Below are positions 51,110 through 60,892 of a stretch of 64,000 nucleotides of DNA, one piece after another. The DNA is from JAABVD01 sp965204545 (GTDB taxonomy: Bacteria > Verrucomicrobiota > Verrucomicrobiia > Opitutales > UBA2995). Location: positions 2,418,001-2,482,000 of the forward strand of contig CBDBFA010000003.1 in assembly GCA_965204545.1 (NCBI GenBank), in the 5' to 3' direction. Position 1 is the stretch's first letter. The number at the start of each line of letters is the position of its first letter. The notes below the pieces were generated by a model. That model saw only the letters and a list, made by a program, of their open reading frames with translations, made no database searches and had not been told where the DNA came from. A program made the position numbers and the translations under genes.

Positions 51110-54058
51110 TCAGGCGACTTGCCTCCTGACCAGGTCCTTGAATATTCCGTCAACCTCCATGAGTTCACTGAAGGAACCGCTTTGCACGACCTTTCCAGCC
51201 TGCATGACGTAGATGCGGTCAGCTTTTTCAAGCGTCGACAGCCGGTGGGCGATAACGATCCTGGTCGAGGTCAGAGTAGTCAGGTTCCGCATTACCTTGG
51301 CTTGGCTTTCATTATCCAGCCAGTTGGTTGCCTCATCGAAGAGCATGATCCTCGGCCGGCCGATGACTGAGCGGGCGATGGTGACGCGCTGACTCTCCCC
51401 GCCCGACAGAACGGCCCCTCTGGTGCCGACCATGGTCATCAAGCCCATGGGCATGCCCTTGATCTGACCTTCGATTTCAGCGACCCGGGCTGCAGACCAT
51501 ACTTCATCGATGGCAACTTTCTCGTGGTGACTGACCAAATTGTCCCAGAGGTCCTGGGGATGGAGTCCTATTGACTGCGGCACGGCGCCAATTTTCCGGC
51601 GCACCTGTTTCAGGTTCAGGCTCTTCAGGTCGCGCCCGTCGTAATACACCGCGCCGGCGGATGGCCGGTCGATTCCAAGCGCGAGGCGGAACAGGGTGCT
51701 CTTGCCGGCGCCGGACTCACCGGCAATGGCAATGAATTCGCCGGGACGGGCATGAATGGTGACATCGTCGAGAATCAGCGGGCCATCGGGATCGTAGCGG
51801 AAGGAAATGCGGTCGAACAAAACATCCCCGCCCAGACGTTCGACCGGCTCTCCTTCGTCCGAAGTTTCAGGAATCGAGGAGAGCAGCGGGCGCATCTGAT
51901 CGAACGCCGGAAGCATGGCGGCAATGGTGCCGAAGGACTCGCCCAGGCGGGCGATTGCGGACTGGAAAACTATGAATACGGTGTAAACGACCAGAAAATC
52001 CCCGATTGGGACAATCCCGTCGCCCACCGTTACCACCGCGAAAAGCAGTACCCCGCCGGCTAGAAAGGGAAGCGCGTCGCCGAATGCCCGGGAATGCCCC
52101 TCCAGCGCGCCCATTTCGACCTCTGCCCGCTTCTGTTCGCGGTAATCCCGCGCCCAGATGGCGAAGGCCGACCCTTCCGCGTTTTCCACACGCAGCTTGG
52201 CGATACCGCCGATGATCTGGAACAAGCGGCCGGTTACACGCCGTGCAGCACTGATCATCCGCCCATAGGGCGATATCTGGCGTAGCCCAAGAACTACGGT
52301 GACCATCAGCGAAGCCAGGCTGAAGAGTAGGGCGATGCTTCCGAGGGTGGCATCGTAGAAGAAGATGACGCAAAAAACCGGCAGAAGAAAAATGACCGAC
52401 AACAGGCTATCGGCAACGACTCCCTGCAAGTCATCGCGAACGTTCTGGAACGTCATTCCCGACATGGCCAGATCGCCGGCCGGCTGGCGGTGCAGGATTT
52501 TTGGCGGAAGGCGCATGAGGCGGTCCCAGAAAGCGGCTTCGACTCGCGAGGCCGAGCGTCCCTCGAGCCGCATCAAGGCGGAGCTTTGCAGCAGTTGCAG
52601 CAGTGCTCCGAGCAGGCCGAATCCCGCCAATGACACGGCCACGGCATAGAGCGGCACGGCGCTTCCACCCGCCACGATATGATTTGCCACGAATCCAAGC
52701 GCGAGCGCAGGCAGCAATTTGATCAGGCCGCCCGGAAGCCCGGCCATCACCAGCCGCAAGAGATTCGCGCCCGATCCGTGCAGGGCGATTCCCAGCAGAT
52801 CTGCCGGTTTCACCTTCCCCGAGGGCAATGGACGGTAGAACATCCAGGCTTCCTCCTCCAGCGCCCCGGCGCGGTCCGCCGCAACGCGGACGCTACGCTT
52901 GCTGACCGGGTCGATTTCCCGGTATCGCCCGAACATTCCCGGCAACAGCGCGACGGGCTGGCCGTCCTCGGAGCGGAAGGCCAGCAGAGCGTTGCTGTCC
53001 CCTCGCCACCAGTTGCCCTCGTCCTTGAACCGCACGCGGCGGGCGCGCACACCTGACGCATCGAGAATGTCGACGAGGCCGATGGGAGAATCGGAAGGCC
53101 GCGAGCGCGCTGGAATCCTGAAATCGATTCCTTCATGGCGCCCGATGATTTGCAGGGCATCCGCCAGAGCCGTGTCCTCGACTTTGGCTTCCCGGTCAAT
53201 GGGTAAGTCGTAGATATTGAAAAGGCGCTGCCGGGCGGCATTTTCTGCCGTGCGGCGGCTGGTTGTCCGCTCGCGTTCGAGATTCGCCTCATCGACCACG
53301 GCCAATCGGCGGTTTAAGCGTTCCAGGTTGAAGGCGACCACGTGAAAAGAGGCGAGCGCCGAGGGCAGCATGCCTTGCCGGGCCAATGTTTCGGTCGACT
53401 TGCCCGAAACGGTCGCCCCGTTGAACAAGGTGAGCCAACTCGTCCGCGTCAGCGGTATCACGGCTTGGTGCGGGCCGCTTGCCTCGGCCAGTTGCGCCTG
53501 GTCGATCATATCCATGAAAAGGGTAGAGCTGCCGGATTCTTCGGAAACCCAGACCACCCCACGTTGCACGGATAAGGTACAAGGGGCCAGGGTCTGGGTC
53601 AGACCGGGTTCGGCCAGGGCAGTCGGACGTGGAAGATGGCTTACAAAACGCGAAAGTCCCTTGGTAATGGCTGTCAGCCAGGTATCTGTCTGTTCTGCCA
53701 GATTCGCGGGATCAACCTCGGAAAGCAGGGATGACGGCAGGCGTTTCAGAAGGGTGCCCGGTAATCCTTTGGCAATCAGGCGGAGCGTCGTGTCCTTTTG
53801 GTAATCGTCTTGTTCATCCGGCGCCACACCCGGCAGCAACCGGCCCGATTGGCAACGCAGCAGATGCTGCGGCGGCGCATGTTCCACTCCATCCTTGAAT
53901 TCGAGCAGGAAAAGATCCACTGCGCCCCGGTCAATGAACCAGGCATTATCCGGATCGTCCAGTTCCACGGGCAGGTTGCCTGCGCAAGGCACGGATGTGC
54001 CGGATCGAGCCGCCAGTTCGGCTATTGACGTGTATTCCGGTATTGCGTCCCGCATCAC
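51110..54058 (-). CDS. NHLM-type ABC transporter, second subunit (ABC2)
   Basis: The 982-residue protein resembles NHLM_micro_ABC2 components of peptide export systems. An N-terminal region of roughly 400 residues (WFIDRGAVDLFLLEF start, cyclic-nucleotide-binding-like) precedes a six-helix exporter domain and an ATPase with Walker A GESGAGKST (about residue 780), signature LSGGESQR and Walker B RIMLFDEATNWLD. The start overlaps the ABC1 end by ATGA. It exports the mature peptide with ABC1 (known for the family). Confidence 0.93.
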   Translation of the reverse strand: MMRDAIPEYTSIAELAARSGTSVPCAGNLPVELDDPDNAWFIDRGAVDLFLLEFKDGVEHAPPQHLLRCQSGRLLPGVAPDEQDDYQKDTTLRLIAKGLPGTLLKRLPSSLLSEVDPANLAEQTDTWLTAITKGLSRFVSHLPRPTALAEPGLTQTLAPCTLSVQRGVVWVSEESGSSTLFMDMIDQAQLAEASGPHQAVIPLTRTSWLTLFNGATVSGKSTETLARQGMLPSALASFHVVAFNLERLNRRLAVVDEANLERERTTSRRTAENAARQRLFNIYDLPIDREAKVEDTALADALQIIGRHEGIDFRIPARSRPSDSPIGLVDILDASGVRARRVRFKDEGNWWRGDSNALLAFRSEDGQPVALLPGMFGRYREIDPVSKRSVRVAADRAGALEEEAWMFYRPLPSGKVKPADLLGIALHGSGANLLRLVMAGLPGGLIKLLPALALGFVANHIVAGGSAVPLYAVAVSLAGFGLLGALLQLLQSSALMRLEGRSASRVEAAFWDRLMRLPPKILHRQPAGDLAMSGMTFQNVRDDLQGVVADSLLSVIFLLPVFCVIFFYDATLGSIALLFSLASLMVTVVLGLRQISPYGRMISAARRVTGRLFQIIGGIAKLRVENAEGSAFAIWARDYREQKRAEVEMGALEGHSRAFGDALPFLAGGVLLFAVVTVGDGIVPIGDFLVVYTVFIVFQSAIARLGESFGTIAAMLPAFDQMRPLLSSIPETSDEGEPVERLGGDVLFDRISFRYDPDGPLILDDVTIHARPGEFIAIAGESGAGKSTLFRLALGIDRPSAGAVYYDGRDLKSLNLKQVRRKIGAVPQSIGLHPQDLWDNLVSHHEKVAIDEVWSAARVAEIEGQIKGMPMGLMTMVGTRGAVLSGGESQRVTIARSVIGRPRIMLFDEATNWLDNESQAKVMRNLTTLTSTRIVIAHRLSTLEKADRIYVMQAGKVVQSGSFSELMEVDGIFKDLVRRQVA

Positions 54059-56265
54059 CCTGACTTGACCAGTTTGTAATAGGTGCCATCCCGGTCCGCG
54101 ATCAACTCGTCGTGCGTGCCGCGTTGTACCTCGGCGCCCTTATCGAGCACTATGATTTCGTCGCAATCCCGTACGGCGCTCAACCGGTGTGCCACGATCA
54201 GGCAGGTGACTCCGCGCCGCCGCAAGGCGTCGTCGACGTATTCTTCCGTCGCGGCATCGAGAGCGCTGGTTGCCTCGTCCAGGATGAGCACGGTTGGATG
54301 CCCCACCAAGGCACGGGCGATTTCCAGCCGTTGCCGCTGGCCGCCGCTGAAATTCACCCCGCCTTCCTCGACCCGGGTCTCATATCCCTCCGGTCTGAGA
54401 AGGATGTCCTCATGGATGCAGGCATCTCGGGTGGCGGCAATGATGACTTCGTCCGGAACGGCCGGGTTCCACAGGGTGATGTTGTCGCGAAGGGACGCGG
54501 AAAAGAGAACGGCCTCCTGATCCACCATGGAAATGGACCGCCGCAGCACTTCCTCGGGAATCTCCTCCCTCGGATGGCCGTCGAACAGGATTTGGCCCGA
54601 CCAGGGCTGACAGATTCCCGAAACCAGGCGCGCCAGGGTCGATTTGCCTGAACCGCTGGGACCTACCACGGCAACCCGCTGCCCCGGCTTGATCAAGAGG
54701 TTGAAGTCCTTTATCAAAGGTGGTCGGCTCTTGTTGTAACCGAAGGTGACGTTGCGCAGTTCGAGCCGGCCTACAAGCTGAAGCTGGCCTTTGAACGTGG
54801 GGATTGATTCCGATTCGGGACTTCGGCGGTTGAAAACGGGGTCTTCAGCGGCCTTGGAGATGTCATCCAGACGTTGCAAATCGGTTTCGAGCGCCTTGCG
54901 GTGGTCGGCGAACTCCAAAAAACGCCCGACGGGCGCCAGAAACATCTCAGCCAGGATATAGAACCCGACCAGCGTTCCCAAGGTCATTTCTCCCGTCATG
55001 ACCAGGCTTCCTCCGATGCCGAGGACGGCCGCGCTGCGAAGCAGGGCGATCAGGCCCGGAAGCGCCGAATTGACGGAGCCTAGTTCGGAATAGAGCTGGC
55101 GCGCATGCAGTTCGCGCGCCTGTTGTCCACTCCAGCGCGAGAAGAACCGGTCATCCGAACCGGTCATGCGCAGGTTGTCCGCGTGATTCAACATCTGCAT
55201 GCCGACGCCGATGAGCAAACCCTGTTCGCGTCTCATGGCCTGACTTCTAACGGCCCGGAGCCCGTTGAGGAAGTAAGCGGACATTCCATGCAGCAAGGCC
55301 AGCGCCAGAACAATACAGGCGAGAAGGACATCGTAGGCCAACATGGCCATGAGCAAGACCGCGCTCATGGCCATATCGATAAAGAGCACGAGAAACTGGT
55401 CCGTCAGATTCTTCGCGATTCTGTCGATGGACGAGACCCGATCGGTCAAATCACCGACCAACCTGTGTTGAAAAAACTCGACCGGCAAGCGCAGCAGTTT
55501 CGTTACGCTACGGTTGTAACCCTTCACGGAAATCCGGACTGCGAGCCGCTTGAGAAATCGACCCTTGAGCAAGGAAAGGACGTATACGAGGATGCCGCCT
55601 CCGATCAGGGCCGCCACCAATCCGCCCCAAGGCCCATGGTTTTTCAGAACCTCGTCCACGAAAACAGCGAGGGATGCGGGAATGATGAGCGCCAGCACCG
55701 TCAACATGAGTCCGCAGGCAATCAGCCCGGTAAGCACATTCCATGATCCGGCCAGCAAGGCGCCCAATTGCCTGAACAAGCCCGGCTGCTCCCCGCCAGT
55801 GCTGAAATCGGCCCCGGGGTTGAATCGCAGCGCAATTCCACTGTAGCCCTTGTTGAACTCCTGCGCGGAAACCGTGCGCCGCCCCGTAGCTGGGTCATTG
55901 AGATGGTATTTGCGGCTATCGAACCCCTCCAGGACGACGAAATGGCTGAATTCCCAAAACAGAATCAGAGGCAAGGGCAGCTTTTTCAGTTGTTCGGCGC
56001 GCAGGCTGAGCCCGCTGCAGTCTAGCCCGTAATGCTTGGAAGCGCGAAAGATGCTCGCGGCGCTGCTACCGTCGCGGCTCACCTCGCATTTTTCCCGCAG
56101 TTCGGTAAGCGGTACCCATCGCCCGAAGTAGGCCAGTATGCTGCCGAGACAGGCGGCGCCGCATTCCGAGGCGTGCATCTGCAACTGGACCGGGGTGGTT
56201 ACTCTCAGTTTCGAGGTCTCAGACGCGGCCTTATTGCTTGCCCCTCTGGAGACGGGCGGCGGCAT
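54055..56265 (-). CDS. NHLM-type C39-peptidase ABC exporter (ABC1)
   Basis: The 736-residue protein is an NHLM_micro_ABC1 transporter. The N-terminal C39 peptidase shows Cys35 in MHASECGAACLG, His108 in FSHFVVLEGF and Asp124 in LNDPATGRR, followed by the exporter helices and an ATPase with GPSGSGKSTL, LGRGGVN-like FSGGQRQRLE and VLILDEATSALD. C39 peptidases cleave after Gly-Gly or Ala-Gly, as in VSAG of the precursor. It begins 1 base after the HlyD-like gene stop. Confidence 0.95.
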   Translation of the reverse strand: MPPPVSRGASNKAASETSKLRVTTPVQLQMHASECGAACLGSILAYFGRWVPLTELREKCEVSRDGSSAASIFRASKHYGLDCSGLSLRAEQLKKLPLPLILFWEFSHFVVLEGFDSRKYHLNDPATGRRTVSAQEFNKGYSGIALRFNPGADFSTGGEQPGLFRQLGALLAGSWNVLTGLIACGLMLTVLALIIPASLAVFVDEVLKNHGPWGGLVAALIGGGILVYVLSLLKGRFLKRLAVRISVKGYNRSVTKLLRLPVEFFQHRLVGDLTDRVSSIDRIAKNLTDQFLVLFIDMAMSAVLLMAMLAYDVLLACIVLALALLHGMSAYFLNGLRAVRSQAMRREQGLLIGVGMQMLNHADNLRMTGSDDRFFSRWSGQQARELHARQLYSELGSVNSALPGLIALLRSAAVLGIGGSLVMTGEMTLGTLVGFYILAEMFLAPVGRFLEFADHRKALETDLQRLDDISKAAEDPVFNRRSPESESIPTFKGQLQLVGRLELRNVTFGYNKSRPPLIKDFNLLIKPGQRVAVVGPSGSGKSTLARLVSGICQPWSGQILFDGHPREEIPEEVLRRSISMVDQEAVLFSASLRDNITLWNPAVPDEVIIAATRDACIHEDILLRPEGYETRVEEGGVNFSGGQRQRLEIARALVGHPTVLILDEATSALDAATEEYVDDALRRRGVTCLIVAHRLSAVRDCDEIIVLDKGAEVQRGTHDELIADRDGTYYKLVKSG

Positions 56266-56266
56266 C

Positions 56267-56818
56267 CTATAACCGCCTCCTTACAAAAAGCGCCACCGGG
56301 GGTTGCCTGCCGAGTTCGATGACAATCCGGCATTCCCCGTCCGCGAGGGAAGGGAATTCCAGGTCTTCATCGAGTGCGATATCGATTCGGTGCAAGGACC
56401 CCGGCGCCACGGTCTCGAACGCCTCCAACCCATCGGCAATGGGTAGGGTGGCAATTGCCGCGACCTCTCCATCGAGTAAATTTGCTTCTCCACCTGGTAT
56501 AGCCAGCTCTATCACTGAGGGCATGCCGGCAGCGATCTGCGTCGCGACATCGCTCTCGACCCAGACCAGCGCTTGCACGGACCCGTTGCTCCGGACCAGG
56601 TTTTCGCCGGGTTCGACCAGCACGCCGTCAACCGCGACACAACGGGCTACGCTGCCAAGAAAGAGCCATGCCGCGAAGACGAACAACACCAGGACGATGA
56701 CGGCCACGAGCAGACGCTCCCGCGGCGTGGAAATGGTCAGCAGCCGATCGAGTTGTTCACGCTTTTCCTTCGCCTCGGCAACTGTATTGTGAAATGAATC
56801 AAATGGATTATTAAACAC
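56267..56818 (-). CDS. Short NHLM-type HlyD-like secretion protein
   Basis: The 183-residue protein has a coil (VAEAKEKREQLDRLL), one membrane helix (VAVIVLVLFVFAAWLFLG) and a beta-rich periplasmic part beginning GVLVEPGENLVRSNG. It corresponds to the NHLM_micro_HlyD component but is shorter than usual membrane-fusion proteins, lacking the long coiled-coil hairpin. The start is a GTG (56816-56818). It leads the operon into ABC1 after a single base. Confidence 0.78.
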   Translation of the reverse strand: MFNNPFDSFHNTVAEAKEKREQLDRLLTISTPRERLLVAVIVLVLFVFAAWLFLGSVARCVAVDGVLVEPGENLVRSNGSVQALVWVESDVATQIAAGMPSVIELAIPGGEANLLDGEVAAIATLPIADGLEAFETVAPGSLHRIDIALDEDLEFPSLADGECRIVIELGRQPPVALFVRRRL

Positions 56819-56944
56819 GACCGCAGGTAGGTACCTCGTGGAAATTTAGCTGAGACGAAGAAAATTTCATCAAGCTTGAGCGAAAGATTTGGGGAACTAC
56901 TTGCCATCTTGCCCAGGCAAGGTCAAGTCCTATAACTTTCTTCC

Positions 56945-57706
56945 ATGCCTCATCAGGAAATATTGCTCGGAGTGAATATCGACCACTGTGCCACGGTTCG
57001 CCAGGCGCGTTACAAGGATTTCCGGGTTACGGCGGGTGGCATCATCGAGCCCGATCCGGTATTTTTTGCCCAGCAATGCGAGCTGGCTGGGGCCGACAGC
57101 ATTACCGTCCACCTGCGGGAGGACCGGCGGCACATCCAGGACCGGGATGTGGAGCGCCTGGGCGAGGTTTTGCGACTGCCCCTGAACCTGGAGATGGCGG
57201 CCACCGAGGCCATGTTGGATTTTGCCTTGGCCGTCAAGCCGGATTACGCCTGCATCGTCCCGGAAAACCGTCGGGAGGTGACCACGGAGGGCGGCCTCGA
57301 TATCGTCCAGGCCCGGGACCGCGTTGAAGATGTGATCGGCGTGCTGCAAAGCGCCGGTATTGTGGTCAGTCTGTTTATCGATCCCGAACCCGAACAAATA
57401 AGAATGGCGGCGGAATTGGGCGCTCCCGTGATCGAGATGCACACCGGCTCATATGCCAATTCCTATTTTTCGGTGGAGCGGAAGCATCAGTTTGCCAGAC
57501 TCCGGGCTGGGGCAGAGTTGGGACATGATCTGGGCCTCACCATCAACGCCGGGCACGGCATCAACTACGTAAATATTTCCGAAGTGAGGACGCTGCCCCA
57601 CCTCCATGAACTCAATATCGGGCACAGCATCGTGAGCCGGTCATTATTGACCGGGGTGAAGGAGGCGGTCAGGGAGATGAGGAGGTTGATGAATGTCGGA
57701 GGCTGA
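56945..57706 (+). CDS. pdxJ: Pyridoxine 5'-phosphate synthase
   Basis: PdxJ joins 1-deoxyxylulose 5-phosphate and 3-amino-2-oxopropyl phosphate to give pyridoxine 5'-phosphate. The protein (253 residues) has LLGVNIDHCATVRQARY at the start, TVHLREDRRHI, and LTINAGHGINYVN with NIGHSIVSRSL near the end, all hallmarks. The end overlaps acpS by 14 bases, the usual pdxJ-acpS arrangement. Confidence 0.97.
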   Translation: MPHQEILLGVNIDHCATVRQARYKDFRVTAGGIIEPDPVFFAQQCELAGADSITVHLREDRRHIQDRDVERLGEVLRLPLNLEMAATEAMLDFALAVKPDYACIVPENRREVTTEGGLDIVQARDRVEDVIGVLQSAGIVVSLFIDPEPEQIRMAAELGAPVIEMHTGSYANSYFSVERKHQFARLRAGAELGHDLGLTINAGHGINYVNISEVRTLPHLHELNIGHSIVSRSLLTGVKEAVREMRRLMNVGG

Positions 57707-58136
57707 GGCAGGTTTGGCCGGGTTGGCCTTGCGATTCCCCCGGGGCGGAACCGTTTTGAACGTCGGCGCCGATGTCATAGAAGTGGAGCGGGTGGCCAAG
57801 GTTTACCAACGCCGCAAGGAGCGCTTCCTCAAGCGGGTGTTTACCGAGGAGGAGCGGGAATATTGTTTCGGAAAGTCCGACCCCTTTCCCCACTTGGCAG
57901 CCCGATTCGCCGCCAAAGAGGCGGTCTCGAAGGCGTTTTCCACTGGAATCGGAAAATTGTTTGGCTGGAAATCATGCGGGATCTACCACGATCCCTGGAT
58001 GCAGCCGTTGGTTCGACTCGACGAGCAGGGGAAAACCCTTTTGGACGCCCTCGATGCGACCGATGTGCGCATCACCCTTTCCCATACCAAAACGGTTGCC
58101 ATAGCGGTAGCCATACTGGTGAAAGAGCAACCCTGA
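57693..58136 (+). CDS. acpS: Holo-[acyl-carrier-protein] synthase
   Basis: AcpS attaches 4'-phosphopantetheine to ACP. The motifs are VGADVIEVERV near the N-terminus, FTEEEREYCF, and ARFAAKEAVSKAFSTG with SHTKTVAIA. The start ATG 57693 overlaps the pdxJ end; a TTG at 57756 (just before NVGADVIE) is an alternative start. About 147 residues. Confidence 0.94.
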   Translation: MSEAEAGLAGLALRFPRGGTVLNVGADVIEVERVAKVYQRRKERFLKRVFTEEEREYCFGKSDPFPHLAARFAAKEAVSKAFSTGIGKLFGWKSCGIYHDPWMQPLVRLDEQGKTLLDALDATDVRITLSHTKTVAIAVAILVKEQP

Positions 58137-58140
58137 GCCC

Positions 58141-59730
58141 GTGAAAATGGCCAAGAGCGATAACACTCACCCCATTCTTTCCTGTGCTCGATCGCGGGAA
58201 TGGGAGGAAGCGCTATTGGGTGATGATCCCCCACGGCAATGGGATGCCATGAACCGGGCCGGTGCGGCTTTGGCGGATTCCCTGTGTTTGGATATTCGGG
58301 AGTGTTTGGGAAAACGGGTCCCAGGAACTGCGCTGGTATTGGTGGGCAAGGGGCATAATGGGGGAGACGCCGTAATCGCCCTTAGGCATATCTTGAACCG
58401 TTTTGGCGGAATGCGCGCCTTTCTGGTATTTCCCTTCGGGCTGACATGGGTGAGGCCGTTGCTACGGCGGTGTCTGGATGATTTGCAAGCTGCCCATTCT
58501 TCCCGCCTTTCCTTTGCCTCCTTGAGAAAGGGGAACGCCGAATTCCTGGAATCTCAAATTACGGCCTTGATCGGGGGAGCCCGTATCGACCTGTGCCTGG
58601 ATGGGGTTTTGGGCATGCAGTTTCGTCCGCCCTTGCGGAGTCCCGTGCGGGAACTGGTCGAAGTGGTAAACGGGATGAAGGCAATTGCCTTGCGAGCGGC
58701 GGTCGATGTTCCGAGTGGCCTGGGAGACAACTCGGATGACTTGGCCTTCAAGGTGGATTTTACTTACGCAACCGGCATTGCCAAGCGCCCTCTTTTCGAG
58801 ACTGCCAACCGGTCGATGGTGGGCCGCATTCGCTATTTGGATCTGGGTTTTTTCGACGGGGATGCCGGGGCCGCCGACGGGCATGCCGATACCGCCGCCG
58901 GTGTTCTGACCGAGGGCATCTTGAAGTTTCGTAGGACCTTAAGGGATTCACAGGCGCACAAGAAGACGTTTGGGCATCTCTTTGTCGTGGGCGGTTCCGC
59001 CAACATGCCAGGCGCCATCCTTATGGCGGTGCGGGCGGCGCTGAAGAGCGGGGTAGGGTTGGTCACGGCATTTGTGCCCGAGAGCATTGCGGCGGAGGCG
59101 GCGGCAATGTCTCCGGAAGCGATGTGGGTAGCCCTGCCTCAAAACCCGGATGACGGCGGGCTGGCCCTGGAGGGGATAATGCGGGCGGTCCCCTTGGCCT
59201 CCCGGGCCACCGGCTGGGTCGTCGGTCCGGGTATGGGAACCGGGCGGGAGACCGAGGCCTTCATCAAAGGGATTCTCGACCTGTCCGAACGACCGGTTCT
59301 ATTGGATGCCGATGCCTTGCAACCGTCCATTGTGGCGCGGGATTGGCGGCGGCGTCCCTGTGTGCTGACCCCTCACGCGGGGGAATTTATCCGGATCTCC
59401 AAGCGGTCCCCGGGTCTCCCGGTGGACCCTTCGGAAGTGATCGAATTTGCCGGATCCCACAATCTGACCGTCTGCCTGAAGGGTTCTCCAACCAGGATCG
59501 TTCACGGTCGTTCGGTGATCAATAGCGTCTATGGAGGACCAGTATTATCGCGCGGTGGAAGCGGCGACATCCAGGCCGGACTGGTGGGCGGACGCATCGC
59601 CATACCGGGAACAAATTTTGCGGAGGCGGTTTGCCAAGGGGTGGCCTGGCATGGGTGGGCGGCGGATCGCCTGGCCCGGGAAAAGGGGCAGGTGGCGGTT
59701 AAAGCCACTGATATTTTGGATTTCCTTTAG
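58141..59730 (+). CDS. nnr: Bifunctional NAD(P)H-hydrate epimerase/dehydratase
   Basis: The 529-residue protein repairs hydrated NAD(P)H. The N-terminal epimerase shows LVLVGKGHNGGDAVIALR and AAVDVPSGLGD. The C-terminal dehydratase shows HLFVVGGSANMPGAILMA, VVGPGMGTGRE, and GGSGDIQAGLVGG at the ADP-binding loop. Start GTG 58141 or ATG 58147, 4 bases after acpS. It often follows acpS in bacteria. Confidence 0.95.
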   Translation: MKMAKSDNTHPILSCARSREWEEALLGDDPPRQWDAMNRAGAALADSLCLDIRECLGKRVPGTALVLVGKGHNGGDAVIALRHILNRFGGMRAFLVFPFGLTWVRPLLRRCLDDLQAAHSSRLSFASLRKGNAEFLESQITALIGGARIDLCLDGVLGMQFRPPLRSPVRELVEVVNGMKAIALRAAVDVPSGLGDNSDDLAFKVDFTYATGIAKRPLFETANRSMVGRIRYLDLGFFDGDAGAADGHADTAAGVLTEGILKFRRTLRDSQAHKKTFGHLFVVGGSANMPGAILMAVRAALKSGVGLVTAFVPESIAAEAAAMSPEAMWVALPQNPDDGGLALEGIMRAVPLASRATGWVVGPGMGTGRETEAFIKGILDLSERPVLLDADALQPSIVARDWRRRPCVLTPHAGEFIRISKRSPGLPVDPSEVIEFAGSHNLTVCLKGSPTRIVHGRSVINSVYGGPVLSRGGSGDIQAGLVGGRIAIPGTNFAEAVCQGVAWHGWAADRLAREKGQVAVKATDILDFL

Positions 59731-59770
59731 GTGGAGCGGTCTGCAAACTGACGACCCTCAATTGACCCTG

Positions 59771-60892
59771 ATGTCCCCGCTGTCCCGCAAACAGGCCTTC
59801 ATCGTCCTGAATGGCCTACCCGAAATCGGTCCCATTACCCTGCGCAGATTGATGGACGCTTTTGACGGGGACCCCGTTTCCATTTTCACTGCCCCGGCAA
59901 ATCAACTCAGGTCCGTTCGAGGAGTGGGCCACAAGATCGTGAACATATTGCGCGGTTGGGAGAATCACTTTGATTTGCAGAAGCAATGCGGGCGGTTGGA
60001 AAAAACGGGCGTTCGTTTTGTGGTGATGGAATCGGACCGATACCCTCCATTGCTGAAGGAAATTTATGATCCTCCGATTGGATTGTATTGGCGTGGGGAC
60101 TACACTCTCGATCGCCCGGCCGTGGCCATTGTGGGTAGCCGGACCACCACCGTCTACGGAAGACACATGGCCCGAATATTGGGACGAGAACTGGCGCGAA
60201 GCGGGTTTTGCGTGGTCAGCGGCGGGGCCCGCGGGGTGGACACCGAAGCCCATAAAGGGGCTCTGGAGGTGGATGGGAAAACGGTGTCGGTGATGGGCTG
60301 CGGCATGGACATCGTCTATCCTCCCGAGAATTTTGAATTGTACAACCGGATCGCCCGATCCGGAGCGGTTTTGAGCGAATTTCCCTTTGGCCGCCGGGCT
60401 GACCGTCAGACCTTTCCCATGCGCAACCGCATCATCACCGGTATGTGCCAGGCCTTGGTGGTAGTGGAGTCCAATCTGAACGGAGGAAGTATGATTTCGG
60501 CTCGTTTTGCGGCTGAGCAGGATCGCACGGTATTTGCCATCCCCGGACGAATCGACCAAGCCACCAGTCGCGGTTGCCATCAATTGATCCGGGAAGGGGC
60601 CATTCTATTGTCCAAACCTTCTGATGTGGCGGAAGAACTCGGGTATATGATCGGGACCGGTCAGACCTCCGAGGTGGACGGGCCAACTCCACCGGGGCCG
60701 GAGTTGACCGAGGATGAGCGACTGATCCTGGGGCATTTCCAAGGAGGAGAAATTCTGGATATGGATCGGCTGATCGACCTTTCCGGCAAGACATCACCCG
60801 AATTGGCCTCCGTCCTCATGTTACTGGAGTTGAAAGGCCTGGTGGTCAAACGCTTCGACGGGACCTTCGAGGCGAGTGCGGCGGCCTTTTGA
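59771..60892 (+). CDS. dprA: DNA-processing protein DprA
   Basis: DprA loads RecA on incoming single-stranded DNA during transformation. Motifs seen are VAIVGSRTTTVYGR, VVSGGARGVDTEAHKGAL, VMGCGMDIVYPPEN, FPMRNRIITGMCQAL and SMISARFAAEQ. The C-terminal part has a winged helix. The start MSPLSRKQAF at 59771 is used; an upstream frame overlaps nnr and is not DprA-like. About 373 residues. Confidence 0.95.
   Translation: MSPLSRKQAFIVLNGLPEIGPITLRRLMDAFDGDPVSIFTAPANQLRSVRGVGHKIVNILRGWENHFDLQKQCGRLEKTGVRFVVMESDRYPPLLKEIYDPPIGLYWRGDYTLDRPAVAIVGSRTTTVYGRHMARILGRELARSGFCVVSGGARGVDTEAHKGALEVDGKTVSVMGCGMDIVYPPENFELYNRIARSGAVLSEFPFGRRADRQTFPMRNRIITGMCQALVVVESNLNGGSMISARFAAEQDRTVFAIPGRIDQATSRGCHQLIREGAILLSKPSDVAEELGYMIGTGQTSEVDGPTPPGPELTEDERLILGHFQGGEILDMDRLIDLSGKTSPELASVLMLLELKGLVVKRFDGTFEASAAAF

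Noticed and set aside
59531..59770. N-terminal extension of dprA
   Set aside because: It overlaps nnr in another frame and gives residues not typical of DprA.
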